Of a stretch of 64,000 bases of DNA, positions 1 to 6,706 are shown in pieces. This DNA comes from Verrucomicrobiota bacterium (GTDB lineage Bacteria > Verrucomicrobiota > Verrucomicrobiia > Opitutales > Opitutaceae). How positions within the stretch are numbered: the stretch's first letter is position 1; every line of letters begins with the position of its first letter. The translations under genes and the position numbers were made by a program. The notes beneath the pieces are model-generated. The model worked only from the letters and a program-made list of their open reading frames with translations. It was not told the DNA's origin and did no database searches. The DNA is taken from positions 1 through 64,000 of the forward strand of contig JAEKKV010000018.1 in NCBI GenBank assembly GCA_019510185.1, read 5' to 3'.

Positions 1-56
1 GTATGGAGTGCCGACGCAGAGGAAAAAATAATCCAAAACTCCAAAGCGGCGCTGAA

Positions 57-185
57 ATGAAAACCACGGAGCCGCACCAGCCGCCAGAACGGAAAAACGT
101 AGCTGTCACATCTCGTGCTCCGGGCTGGACCGCGCTAGCTTGGGTCGCGGCTTGGGGTTTTGCATTATATTTATCGGCTGCCTAG
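57..185 (+). CDS. Small hypothetical protein with one possible membrane segment
   Basis: A 42-residue reading frame (MKTTEPHQPPERK... start) ends in a hydrophobic stretch rich in Trp and Ala (about residues 23-42), which could be a single membrane anchor or a truncated end. An in-frame ATG also lies at position 3, so the true start is uncertain and the frame could begin before the window. Its TAG stop overlaps the stop of the convergent downstream gene within a CTAG. No family is recognised and it may not be a real gene. Confidence 0.25.
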   Translation: MKTTEPHQPPERKNVAVTSRAPGWTALAWVAAWGFALYLSAA

Positions 186-904
186 TCCTTCTTTCTATCC
201 TTGATCCGAACGTATGGTTTAAACTCCAACGAATCGTTTTTTATGATTATGCGAACGGCGTTAAGCGTCTCTGTTGTGGATGCAGTGGCATATATTTCTT
301 TGCCATCCTGCTCTAAGAAAACCGCCCATCCGTTAGGTTTAATGCCATCACGATAGCGTTCGCCTAACGCGGAGTAGTTGGTGTCGCTGTTTGTTTGGAC
401 TTCTGAAAAGAAAATATCGGAGTAACCGTCGCCGCGCAGCACTTGAAAGGGAGCCATTCCGCAGTCGTAAATCACCATTGATTTTGTTTCTTGGTCGATG
501 CCGGTAAAGGCGAACTTGATGATGACATCAGGATTGGCTCCATCGTCTATGGTCTTGGCCATTACACTCAGGCCGCGCATGAATAATGCGTCCTTGGCAT
601 AGCTACCATAATCAGTCTTCCACGATGTGTTTTTCTGATCGAGCTGCACCATTTCGATCTTGGTGGAGATAGTAATAGGACGCAGCGGTCGGCCTTTCCA
701 TTTATCAATGAAATCTGAGTCGTTTGCCGAGAGCGTAGCTTTGTCCAAGATGAACGTCTGATTATCAGACCGACGAAGCGTGATTTTCCCGTCTTTTACT
801 GAAACTAGTTCTGCCTTGATTGTGCGTCCATCGGCAGATGTCCAAGTGCGTGGTTCTGCGGTGACCAATGTTGTTAGGAACAGGAAAACAGCAAGGGTTC
901 TCAT
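182..904 (-). CDS. Secreted SHD1-domain protein of unknown function
   Basis: The 240-residue product begins with a clear signal peptide (MRTLAVFLFLTTLVTA, cleavage near residue 16). It is followed by an SHD1-like module (about residues 18-70: RTWTSADGRTIKAELVSV, then a KITLRRSDNQ strand and an FIDKW end). SHD1 modules of this kind are frequent in exported proteins of Planctomycetota and Verrucomicrobiota, where their role is unknown. Residues 75-240 match nothing I recognise; they alternate strands and look globular. The base composition is clearly A+T-richer than the genes after position 1430, which fits accessory DNA. The ATG overlaps the TGA of the integrase remnant (ATGA), and a terminator-like hairpin lies just upstream, so its promoter must sit between about 905 and 935. 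Confidence 0.72.
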   Translation of the reverse strand: MRTLAVFLFLTTLVTAEPRTWTSADGRTIKAELVSVKDGKITLRRSDNQTFILDKATLSANDSDFIDKWKGRPLRPITISTKIEMVQLDQKNTSWKTDYGSYAKDALFMRGLSVMAKTIDDGANPDVIIKFAFTGIDQETKSMVIYDCGMAPFQVLRGDGYSDIFFSEVQTNSDTNYSALGERYRDGIKPNGWAVFLEQDGKEIYATASTTETLNAVRIIIKNDSLEFKPYVRIKDRKKD

Positions 905-1164
905 GTGGCATTACTTACATGAACATCATTATCGGTAAAACAAAAACCCCGCCGAGTTCGAGCGAGGCTGGGGTTGGTCGGGATTACGGCTTGAACCTCT
1001 AGGCGGCTTTTTTCGCCAAAGGCCTCTTCACGGTTAGAAAACTGCCTGCGGATGCGTTTTCCGTTCATCCAGCCGGACAGGGCAAACGTCTCGTAAGTGA
1101 ACCCGTGTTCGGTGACGGTGACGGGCCGGAGGGTAAATCCGGCTGCAATCTTAGGGCGTCTCAT
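901..1164 (-). pseudogene. Truncated tyrosine integrase (N-terminal remnant)
   Basis: The 87-codon frame starts MRRPKIAAGF and runs through TVTEHGFTYETFALSGWMNG, then KRIRRQFSNREEAFGEKSRL. This is the pattern of the N-terminal arm-binding region of verrucomicrobial tyrosine recombinases (strand-strand-helix, with a basic GKRIRRQF turn). The core-binding and catalytic domains (R...HxxR...Y) are absent; after about residue 60 the similarity stops and the frame runs into a terminator-like hairpin. A full integrase would be 350-450 residues. It lies directly downstream of tRNA-His on the same strand, the usual place for an integrase beside its attachment site. I infer a decayed island integrase. 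Function from this fragment is unlikely. Confidence 0.55.
936..975 (-). terminator. Rho-independent terminator, minus strand
   Basis: The arms AACCCC-GCC (945-953) and GGC-T-GGGGTT (966-975) pair with one bulged base. Read on the minus strand the stem is followed by TTTTTGTTTT. It lies inside the 3' part of the integrase remnant, which supports that frame being decayed. It would end transcription coming from tRNA-His or from the remnant before the SHD1 gene. Confidence 0.6.
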
Positions 1165-1190
1165 TGCAACAGATGCCCGTGTCAATGAAC

Positions 1191-1235
1191 TCCTGACAGA
1201 CTTGGTGTCAGGAGTAAGAGGCTTTGACGCCTCTT
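1191..1235. repeat. Two adjacent perfect hairpins downstream of tRNA-His
   Basis: TCCTGACA (1191-1198) pairs with TGTCAGGA (1206-1213) around a 7-nt loop, and AAGAGGC (1216-1222) pairs with GCCTCTT (1229-1235) around a 6-nt loop. They sit between the tRNA-His 3' end and the integrase remnant. Neither has a long U-run. They could process or end the tRNA transcript, or belong to the recombination site. Confidence 0.4.
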
Positions 1236-1250
1236 TCCCTCGTAAAATGA

Positions 1251-1328
1251 TGGGGCGGCCAACGGGATTCGAACCCGCGACCCCAAGAATCACAATCTTG
1301 TGCTCTAACCAACTGAGCTATGGCCGCC
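1251..1328 (-). tRNA. tRNA-His (anticodon GTG)
   Basis: Read on the minus strand, the acceptor arm GCGGCCA pairs with TGGCCGC. The D stem is GCTC/GAGC, the anticodon arm is CAAGA-TTGTGAT-TCTTG with anticodon GTG, and the T arm is GCGGG-TTCGAAT-CCCGT. The extra G at -1 (complement of 1328) faces C73, the identity pair of bacterial tRNA-His, and CCA is encoded (1253-1251). Cloverleaf complete. The 3' end faces the low-GC region carrying the integrase remnant, so this gene is a likely island attachment site. Confidence 0.96.
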
Positions 1329-1431
1329 GTGAGGAAAGGTCGGAAAACTTCGCGGGGTCGTTCCCCGCTGTCAACCCCTTCTTCGGGCCTTTGCCGTTGC
1401 CCCGCCAGCGGCTCGCGCCGATGATCGGCGC

Positions 1432-2205
1432 ATGGCCCGCGTCCGGATCGTCACGTTCAATATCGCGCATGGCCGGGGGCTTTCTCCTATCCAGGGAATG
1501 ACCACGCGGCGGCGCATCCGCACCACGCTGCTCAAGATTTCCCTTCTGCTCGCCGACTTGAAGCCCGACATCGTGGCGCTGCAGGAAATCGACGAAAACT
1601 CCCTCTGGGCGGGCAACTTCGACCATCTGGAATTCCTGCGCGAATTCGGAGGTTTCGAGCACTCGGTTTTCGGAATCAACACCCGCCGCGCCGGGTTGCT
1701 AAATCTCAGCTACGGCAACGCCATCCTCTCGCGGCATCCCATCGTCGAATGGGAAAACGTGGCGTTCGGCCAGCGGCAGATCGGGGAGAAGGGGTTCCTT
1801 TTCGCCGAGATCGACATCCATCAGCGGCGGATTCCGGTGGCCAACATGCACCTGCACTACCGTTCGCGCGCGCACCGGTTTCAGCAGGTGGACCGGTTTC
1901 TGGCCTACCTGCACGACAAGCAGCGCCACCGTCACGCCCACTGGGCGGTGCCGCCGATCGTTTGCGGCGATCTCAACAACACGCACAGCAGCTCCGATGC
2001 GACGGTCACGCTGCTCAGCCATCTGCACGACTACGGCGACTACACGCTCCACCCGCAGACGGGCTACACCTTCCCGTCGCCGATGCCGAGCCGCCGGCTG
2101 GATTTTGTCTTTCTGCCGCCGGGCGTGACCCGGGCCGAAAGCCACATCGTGCGCAGTTTTTTGTCCGACCACCGTCCGGTGGTGGTGGATTTCGAAATCC
2201 ATTGA
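1432..2205 (+). CDS. Endonuclease/exonuclease/phosphatase (EEP) family protein
   Basis: The 257-residue product has the DNase I-like fold signatures in order: VTFNIAHGRG (Asn10), IVALQEID (metal-binding Glu52), NMHLHY in the middle, GDLNNTHSS (Asp/Asn of the active site) and the C-terminal SDHRPVVVDF. The family hydrolyses phosphodiesters in nucleic acids or phospholipids, or phosphomonoesters, with Mg2+; the substrate cannot be told from sequence. There is no signal peptide, so it is probably cytoplasmic. It precedes trpA by about 120 bp on the same strand and need not be co-functional with it. The start ATG is the only good one upstream of FNIAHG. Confidence 0.85.
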   Translation: MARVRIVTFNIAHGRGLSPIQGMTTRRRIRTTLLKISLLLADLKPDIVALQEIDENSLWAGNFDHLEFLREFGGFEHSVFGINTRRAGLLNLSYGNAILSRHPIVEWENVAFGQRQIGEKGFLFAEIDIHQRRIPVANMHLHYRSRAHRFQQVDRFLAYLHDKQRHRHAHWAVPPIVCGDLNNTHSSSDATVTLLSHLHDYGDYTLHPQTGYTFPSPMPSRRLDFVFLPPGVTRAESHIVRSFLSDHRPVVVDFEIH

Positions 2206-2322
2206 GGGCGCCAATGCCGTCGGGAGTCCGTCCGTCCGGGCGGTGATCCTTGGCCGGGGTGTTCACGGCTTTGCAAAAAACCCTTTGCGCCGGCCGGTAC
2301 TTTTTGCGGCGATGGGGGTTCC

Positions 2323-3123
2323 ATGGATCGCATCGCCCAAGCCTTCGCCCGCGCCCGCGCTGAAAACCGCGCCGCCTTTGTCGCCTACCTGTGCGCCGGC
2401 GATCCCGATTTCGACACGTCGCTCGCCGCCTGCCGCGCCCTGATCGAGGGAGGCATCGACATCCTTGAGCTGGGCGTGCCGTTTTCCGATCCGCTGGCCG
2501 ACGGCCTCACCAACCAACTCGCCGCGCAGCGCGCGCTCGAGGGCGGGATGACGGCCGCGCGCGTCTTCGAACTCGTCGCGCGCATCCGCGAGTTCAGCGA
2601 GGTGCCGGTGGTTTTCTACACCTATTACAACCTGGTGTTTTCCAATGGCGTCGAGGCCTACGTGCGCGCCGCGAAGACGGCGGGCGTGGACGGCATGCTC
2701 ACGCTCGATCTGCCGCCGGAGGAGGCGGCCGATGTCCAGGCCGCCTGCGCGAAACACGACATCAAGACCGTCTTCATCGTCGCGCCGACCACGCCGGAAA
2801 GCCGCCTGCCGGTGATCGGCGCGGCCGCCACGGGTTTCATTTATTATGTGTCTCGCGAAGGCGTGACGGGCGTGCGCGATTCCGTCGCGGCGAACATCCC
2901 CGAGGCGGTGGCGGCGATCAAGCGGCACACCGCGTTGCCGGTGGTCGTGGGCTTCGGCATCGGCAAGCGCGAGCATGTGGCCGAGGTGGCGGCCGGGGCC
3001 GACGGCGTGGTGGTGGGCTCGGCTTTGGTCAACGTCATCCGCGACAACCTCGCGGCCCGCTCGCAAATCGCGCCCAAGCTGGCGGCGAAGGCGGCGGATC
3101 TCGTGGCGGGCACCCGTCGGTAA
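2323..3123 (+). CDS. trpA: Tryptophan synthase alpha subunit
   Basis: The 266-residue protein cleaves indole-3-glycerol phosphate to indole and glyceraldehyde 3-phosphate in the last step of tryptophan synthesis, in complex with TrpB. Catalytic Glu49 (ILELGVPFSDP) and Asp60 (DPLADG) fall at exactly the numbering of the Salmonella enzyme. The phosphate-binding loops FGIGKREHV and VVVGSALV are present near the C-terminus. Length is typical (about 265-270). trpB and the other trp genes are not in this window, so trpA is either separated from them or they lie elsewhere. A diguanylate cyclase follows after 18 bp on the same strand. Confidence 0.97.
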   Translation: MDRIAQAFARARAENRAAFVAYLCAGDPDFDTSLAACRALIEGGIDILELGVPFSDPLADGLTNQLAAQRALEGGMTAARVFELVARIREFSEVPVVFYTYYNLVFSNGVEAYVRAAKTAGVDGMLTLDLPPEEAADVQAACAKHDIKTVFIVAPTTPESRLPVIGAAATGFIYYVSREGVTGVRDSVAANIPEAVAAIKRHTALPVVVGFGIGKREHVAEVAAGADGVVVGSALVNVIRDNLAARSQIAPKLAAKAADLVAGTRR

Positions 3124-3141
3124 ACGTCTTTCGCCGCTCTC

Positions 3142-4035
3142 ATGCCACGCTGCATTTTGCTCATCGACGACGACCGGCTGCAGTTTCGGTTGACGGAGCA
3201 GATGTTCCGGTCGTTTTCCGGCGAGCAGTTCGAGCTCGATTGGTCGGCCACCTTCGACGAAGGCCTGGCGAAGCTGGTCACCGGCGCTTACGCGGCGTGT
3301 CTGCTCGACTACCAGCTCGGGGAACGCGACGGGTTGGCGTTGATCGCCGCGGCCGTCGAGGCGGGCTGCCACACGCCGATCGTTTTCCTGACCGCCGAAA
3401 CCTCGGAGAACGTCGACACCGCCGCGATGAACGCCGGCGCGCTCGACTACCTGGTGAAAAGCGAGATCACCCCGCGCATGCTGGAACGTTCGCTGCGCTA
3501 TGCCTTCAAGCTGGGCGCGACGTTGGACCAGCTCCGGCGGCTGGCCACGCACGACGAGCTCACCGGTCTGCTCAACCGCCGGCGGTTCGACAGCCTCCTC
3601 GCGGAAGAAGCCGAGCGCGCCCGGCGCCTCGAACGTCCGCTCTCGCTCGTGCTGGTGGACCTGGATCATTTCAAAAAAATCAACGACGAGCACGGCCACC
3701 CCGCGGGCGACGGCGTGTTGCGCGCGTTGGCCGGCGTGTTCAGGGCGGGCGCGCGGTCGATCGACCGCGTGGCGCGCATCGGCGGTGAGGAGTTCGCGCT
3801 TTTGCTGATGGAGACTCCGCGGGACGCCGCGCTGGCGACGGCGGAACGTCTGGTGGAAGCCGTGCGGCGCTTGCGGATTCCGACGACGGGCACGGACGAT
3901 CTGGCGATCACGATCAGCGCCGGTGTGGCCACGATCCCGACGCACGCCATCGACGGCATCGCGCTCGTGCGGCTGGCGGACCAGGCGCTCTACGCGGCCA
4001 AGCGCGCGGGCCGCGACCGGGTGGCGAGCGCTTGA
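3142..4035 (+). CDS. Response regulator diguanylate cyclase (REC-GGDEF)
   Basis: The 297-residue cytoplasmic protein has an N-terminal receiver (residues 3-122) with acidic pocket Asp9/Asp10, phospho-acceptor Asp56 (CLLDYQL) and Lys106, then a GGDEF domain (about 133-295). The active-site motif is GGEEF at 214-218, the metal/substrate loop is DLDHFKKIND (from Asp173), and an RxxD product-inhibition site (Arg205-Asp208) sits five residues before GGEEF. It should therefore make c-di-GMP from GTP and be feedback-inhibited. The layout is that of PleD/WspR-like proteins with one receiver. No cognate kinase is adjacent; several orphan hybrid kinases lie 15-33 kb downstream. It follows trpA by 18 bp. 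Confidence 0.93.
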   Translation: MPRCILLIDDDRLQFRLTEQMFRSFSGEQFELDWSATFDEGLAKLVTGAYAACLLDYQLGERDGLALIAAAVEAGCHTPIVFLTAETSENVDTAAMNAGALDYLVKSEITPRMLERSLRYAFKLGATLDQLRRLATHDELTGLLNRRRFDSLLAEEAERARRLERPLSLVLVDLDHFKKINDEHGHPAGDGVLRALAGVFRAGARSIDRVARIGGEEFALLLMETPRDAALATAERLVEAVRRLRIPTTGTDDLAITISAGVATIPTHAIDGIALVRLADQALYAAKRAGRDRVASA

Positions 4036-4092
4036 GCGGGGCGCTTCCGGCCGAGGCTTGCTCCCCGGCGTCCTTCGGATGAGGCTGCGCGC

Positions 4093-4464
4093 ATGGCGCT
4101 GACCGATTCATCCACGACCTTGGCAGAAATCAAAGCTCGCGTGCTGGCCTTTGCCCGCGAACGCGACTGGGAGCAGTTTCACGCGCCGAAGAACCTGAGC
4201 ATGGCCCTCGCCGCCGAGGCGGGGGAGTTGATGGAGCACTTTTTATGGGCCACGCCCGAGGCCTCACGCACCATCGCGCAGGATGCGGCCAAGCGGCGCA
4301 AAATCGAGGAGGAGCTGGCCGACGTCGTCATCTACGCCCTTGAATTCGCCAACATGACCGGGATCGACGTGGCCGCCGCCATCGAGACCAAGATGACCGC
4401 CAACGGCCAAAAATATCCCGTGGAAAAGGCGAAGGGCCGCTCGGACAAATACACCGAGTTATGA
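4093..4464 (+). CDS. MazG-like nucleotide pyrophosphohydrolase
   Basis: The all-helical 123-residue protein carries the MazG/RS21-C6 metal-binding signatures: NLSMALAAEAGELMEHFLW (ExxE-type motif) and KIEEELADVVIYAL (EExxxD-type motif). Members hydrolyse (d)NTPs to the monophosphate and PPi; RS21-C6-like proteins of this length prefer dCTP and modified dCTPs, so a nucleotide-pool cleaning role is likely. The conserved GQKYPVEKAKGRSDKY tail also matches this subfamily. It starts 57 bp after the diguanylate cyclase gene. Confidence 0.9.
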   Translation: MALTDSSTTLAEIKARVLAFARERDWEQFHAPKNLSMALAAEAGELMEHFLWATPEASRTIAQDAAKRRKIEEELADVVIYALEFANMTGIDVAAAIETKMTANGQKYPVEKAKGRSDKYTEL

Positions 4465-4504
4465 ACGCGACACGCCCATAACCCGGAAGAGCGCGGGGCC
4501 GTGG

Positions 4505-4951
4505 TCAGGCCTTGCCGCCGTAGCTGAGGTAATCGTCGAGATCGAGCAGGTCGGCGAAGGAGCGGATGTCCTCCCGCTCGGAGCCGCAGCCTTTGAGCTC
4601 CTCGGCGAACCACTCGTGTCCCTCGGTCCCGCCAGGGCCATGCGCTTCCAGCCATGTCGACCACGAGGCCACTTCGAAGGGCAGGCGGCGGGTCTTGGTT
4701 TTGACCCAATCGAGGATCTGCACATCGGTCTTGCCGGTTTTGATTTCGGCGAGCAGCGCTTCGTGATCGATGCCGGTGAACGTGAAGAACTGCTGGTCGA
4801 GCGGGCAGTTGTAATGGTATTCGCCGGCTTTTCCGGTGATAAAGGCGCGGGCTTTGTCCAGCAGGCGGGGGAGGTGGGCGTAGCCGCCGAGACGGACGCG
4901 GACGCTGCGCGGCGGGTGTTGGGTGAGATCGGGAGCGGAGAGGTTGATCAT
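4505..4951 (-). CDS. DUF5069-domain protein
   Basis: The 148-residue product starting MINLSAPDLTQHPPRSVRVR matches the DUF5069 family, a small cytoplasmic family of unknown function. Typical features are DLTQxPPRSPRVRLGGYxxLPRxLDKARA near the N-terminus, YHYNCPLDQxFxxFxGID in the middle and the C-terminal half with WxxxxEA. An upstream in-frame ATG at 4987 would add 12 residues, but family members begin with the Met-x-x-hydrophobic-DLT stretch, so I chose 4951. The ten bases before this ATG read CACCTCCTTA, the anti-Shine-Dalgarno rather than a Shine-Dalgarno sequence. It faces the MazG-like gene tail to tail. Confidence 0.82.
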   Translation of the reverse strand: MINLSAPDLTQHPPRSVRVRLGGYAHLPRLLDKARAFITGKAGEYHYNCPLDQQFFTFTGIDHEALLAEIKTGKTDVQILDWVKTKTRRLPFEVASWSTWLEAHGPGGTEGHEWFAEELKGCGSEREDIRSFADLLDLDDYLSYGGKA

Positions 4952-5031
4952 AAGGAGGTGAATCGGGCGTACTCTAGCGAGGATCACTCAAAACTCGAGA
5001 GGGCTTTGGTTTTTCCGTGAGCTGAGGTTTG

Positions 5032-5280
5032 GTCACAGAGCACACAGAGTTCCAATCCAGAGGGCACGGAGTTTTTAAGGCATAAGATCCGATGGGTCTT
5101 TCCTCGGTGATCTCTGGATTGGAGCTCCGGCTCGGCTCTGTGACTCATCTGAAACCGAGTTTTTGTCACGGAGAGCACGGAGTTCGATCCAGAGGGCACG
5201 GAGTTTTAAGCCATAAAATCCGACTGGTCTTTCTGTGATCGCTCGTTCGGAACTCCGGCTCTGTGACCCATCCGAAAACT
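5032..5280. repeat. Two tandem palindrome-bounded repeats (period 133 bp)
   Basis: The non-coding gap between the DUF5069 gene and the tautomerase gene holds two imperfect direct copies. Each is bounded by the inverted ends GTCAC(A/G)GAG and CTCTGTGAC: copy 1 is 5032-5144 and copy 2 is 5165-5267. Both contain TCCAGAGGGCACGGAGTTTT, a KATAARATCCGA core and a CTCCGGCT segment near the right end, and both are followed by CATCYGAAAAC-like sequence. The structure looks like a small palindromic mobile or REP-like element duplicated in tandem. Short frames read from it are unlikely to be genes. Confidence 0.8.
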
Positions 5281-5295
5281 GGTCGCCCGTTTTGT

Positions 5296-5640
5296 TCAGA
5301 ACGTGTCGCCCTGCCAGCCCCACATGCCGTGTTTCACATTGATGAATTTCACGTAGACGCGGTTCGGGGCGATGCCGAGGTGGTCCTCGATGAGGGTGCA
5401 CAGGGCCTGGCTGAGGACCTTGGTTTTGCGGGCGGGCAGGCCGACGGCCTTGAGTTCCAGGAAGGCCACCGGATCGTCGCTGCCGGCGAAGAGCATCGCG
5501 GTGTTGGGCTCCAAGGCGACCATCACGAATCCCTCGGGCTTGGCCAACAGGTTCGCAACGAGGGCGGAGGCGGTCTTCAGCACGGTGCGCTCGGCTTTCT
5601 TGGTGACGGGCAGATTGGTTTGGATTTTGAGGTAGGGCAT
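5296..5640 (-). CDS. MIF/tautomerase superfamily protein
   Basis: The 114-residue product has the length and strand order of macrophage migration inhibitory factor-like phenylpyruvate/dopachrome tautomerases. Pro2, the catalytic base after removal of Met1, is present (MPYLKIQTN). Other matches are FVMVALEPNTAMLFAGS, FLELKAVGLPARKTKVLSQA and the C-terminal strand NRVYVKFINVKHGMWGWQGDTF. The protein should trimerise and catalyse keto-enol tautomerisation; the physiological substrate in bacteria is unknown. It is transcribed away from the small membrane-protein gene at 5810, with about 170 bp between them for divergent promoters. Confidence 0.9.
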   Translation of the reverse strand: MPYLKIQTNLPVTKKAERTVLKTASALVANLLAKPEGFVMVALEPNTAMLFAGSDDPVAFLELKAVGLPARKTKVLSQALCTLIEDHLGIAPNRVYVKFINVKHGMWGWQGDTF

Positions 5641-5809
5641 GATGGGGAGGGGTTATGACCCGGAGTCTATCGGAGCGGAGAGACGCGTCAACGGCCGTTC
5701 CGGGGCGGAATTTCCGGAGATTAATTTTAACTACGGGGGGATTTCCTTTCCTCTTGGAAGTTTGACAGCGGGGAGGGCTTCTCCGAAGCACGGGGCGTCC
5801 CGGCGCTCC

Positions 5810-6169
5810 ATGAAGAAAACCACCGTCGTTCGAAACTACTACGTGCTTCCGTGCTGTCTGCTGCTGTTGAATCTGATCAACAACATCGTCGCCTACAAAT
5901 CCGAGGAAATCGGCGAACCGCTGCTGCGCACGACGGCAGTCATTTTCCTGGTGCTCGCGGGCTCGGCGCTGGTGGCGTTCCTGCTGGCGCCGGCGATCAC
6001 CAAAGTGGTGCAATCGCTACAAGTCGGCAGCCGGCGCGGGGCGGGCGAACTGGGCGAAGTGATTTTTCTCGTGCTGCTGGGAGCGGCGGTTTTCTGGCTC
6101 TACTACCGGGTGACGATCCATGGCGTGGCCTCGATCCTGCCGGCCGACTGGCGGAATCCACACCGGTGA
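5810..6169 (+). CDS. Small three-helix membrane protein, unknown function
   Basis: Starting at ATG 5810 (MKKTTVVRNYYVL) the product has 119 residues and three hydrophobic segments: about 10-31, 42-67 and 84-103. A frame open further upstream gives no membrane-like or conserved sequence, so I chose the start that places a basic MKK before the first helix. I recognise no family. It faces mogA tail to tail with a 15-bp gap. Confidence 0.55.
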   Translation: MKKTTVVRNYYVLPCCLLLLNLINNIVAYKSEEIGEPLLRTTAVIFLVLAGSALVAFLLAPAITKVVQSLQVGSRRGAGELGEVIFLVLLGAAVFWLYYRVTIHGVASILPADWRNPHR

Positions 6170-6184
6170 GCGCGGCGGGGCATG

Positions 6185-6706
6185 TCACGCCTTGGGTCGG
6201 AAAACCGTGATGGCGGAGGCGTTGGCTTCGAGGCGCGGGCCGCCGATCAGGTCGATGCAGTAGGGGATGGCGGGAAAAACGGCTTCCAGATTTTCGCGAA
6301 TGGCCTTGGGGCGGCCGGGCAGGTTCACGATGAGCGTCTTGCCGCGGATGCCGGCGGTCTGGCGCGAGAGAATCGCGGTGGGCACATGGCGGAGCGAGGT
6401 GGCGCGCATGAGTTCGCCGAAGCCGGGTAGGAGCTTTTCGCAGACCGCTTCGGTGGCTTCGGGAGTGACGTCGCGCGGTGACGGGCCGGTGCCGCCGGTG
6501 GTGACGATCAGGGCGCAGCCGGCGTCGGCCATGCGAATGAGCTCGGCTTCGATGCGGGGACGTTCGTCGGGGATGACGGCATACTCCACGGTGAAAGGCG
6601 TCACCAACCAGGCGCGCAGCAGCTCGACGCAGGCTTTGCCGGGGGTGTCCTCGTAGACGCCAGCGCTGGCCCGGTCGGAGATGTTGATGACGCCAAGAGA
6701 GATCAT
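6185..6706 (-). CDS. mogA: Molybdopterin adenylyltransferase
   Basis: The 173-residue protein matches MogA along its length: ISLGVINISDRASAGVYED at the start, the MPT/ATP-binding TTGGTGPSPRDVTPEAT, PGFGELMRATSLRHVPTAIL and LIVNLPGRPKAI. It adenylates molybdopterin using ATP before molybdate insertion in molybdenum cofactor synthesis. The ATG overlaps the TGA of gluQ by 4 nt (ATGA), so the two are translationally coupled although functionally unrelated. No other moa/moe genes are in the window; the MOSC protein at 16094 is the only other molybdenum-cofactor-linked gene. Confidence 0.92.
   Translation of the reverse strand: MISLGVINISDRASAGVYEDTPGKACVELLRAWLVTPFTVEYAVIPDERPRIEAELIRMADAGCALIVTTGGTGPSPRDVTPEATEAVCEKLLPGFGELMRATSLRHVPTAILSRQTAGIRGKTLIVNLPGRPKAIRENLEAVFPAIPYCIDLIGGPRLEANASAITVFRPKA

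Noticed and set aside
1097..1501. A plus-strand frame reading through the tRNA-His gene (contains GRPTGFEPATPRI)
   Set aside because: This is the familiar false protein produced by translating the complement of a tRNA gene.
2263..3945. A 560-codon minus-strand frame opposite trpA and the diguanylate cyclase
   Set aside because: Arg/His/Gly-rich composition typical of an antisense shadow; both plus-strand genes have complete catalytic motifs.
3142..4035. Inactive cyclase because the signature is GGEEF and not GGDEF
   Set aside because: GGEEF is a normal active variant, and the metal-binding Asp173 and inhibitory RxxD site are intact.
4951..4960. A perfect plus-strand Shine-Dalgarno (AAGGAGGTG) that could precede a gene
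   Set aside because: No start codon with an open, protein-like frame follows within a usable distance.
4984..5199. Short protein frame across the tandem repeats
   Set aside because: It reads the same repeated sequence twice and resembles no protein; the region is better explained as a palindromic repeat.
5032..5280. CRISPR array
   Set aside because: There are only two units, over 100 bp long and internally palindromic, with no spacers and no cas genes.
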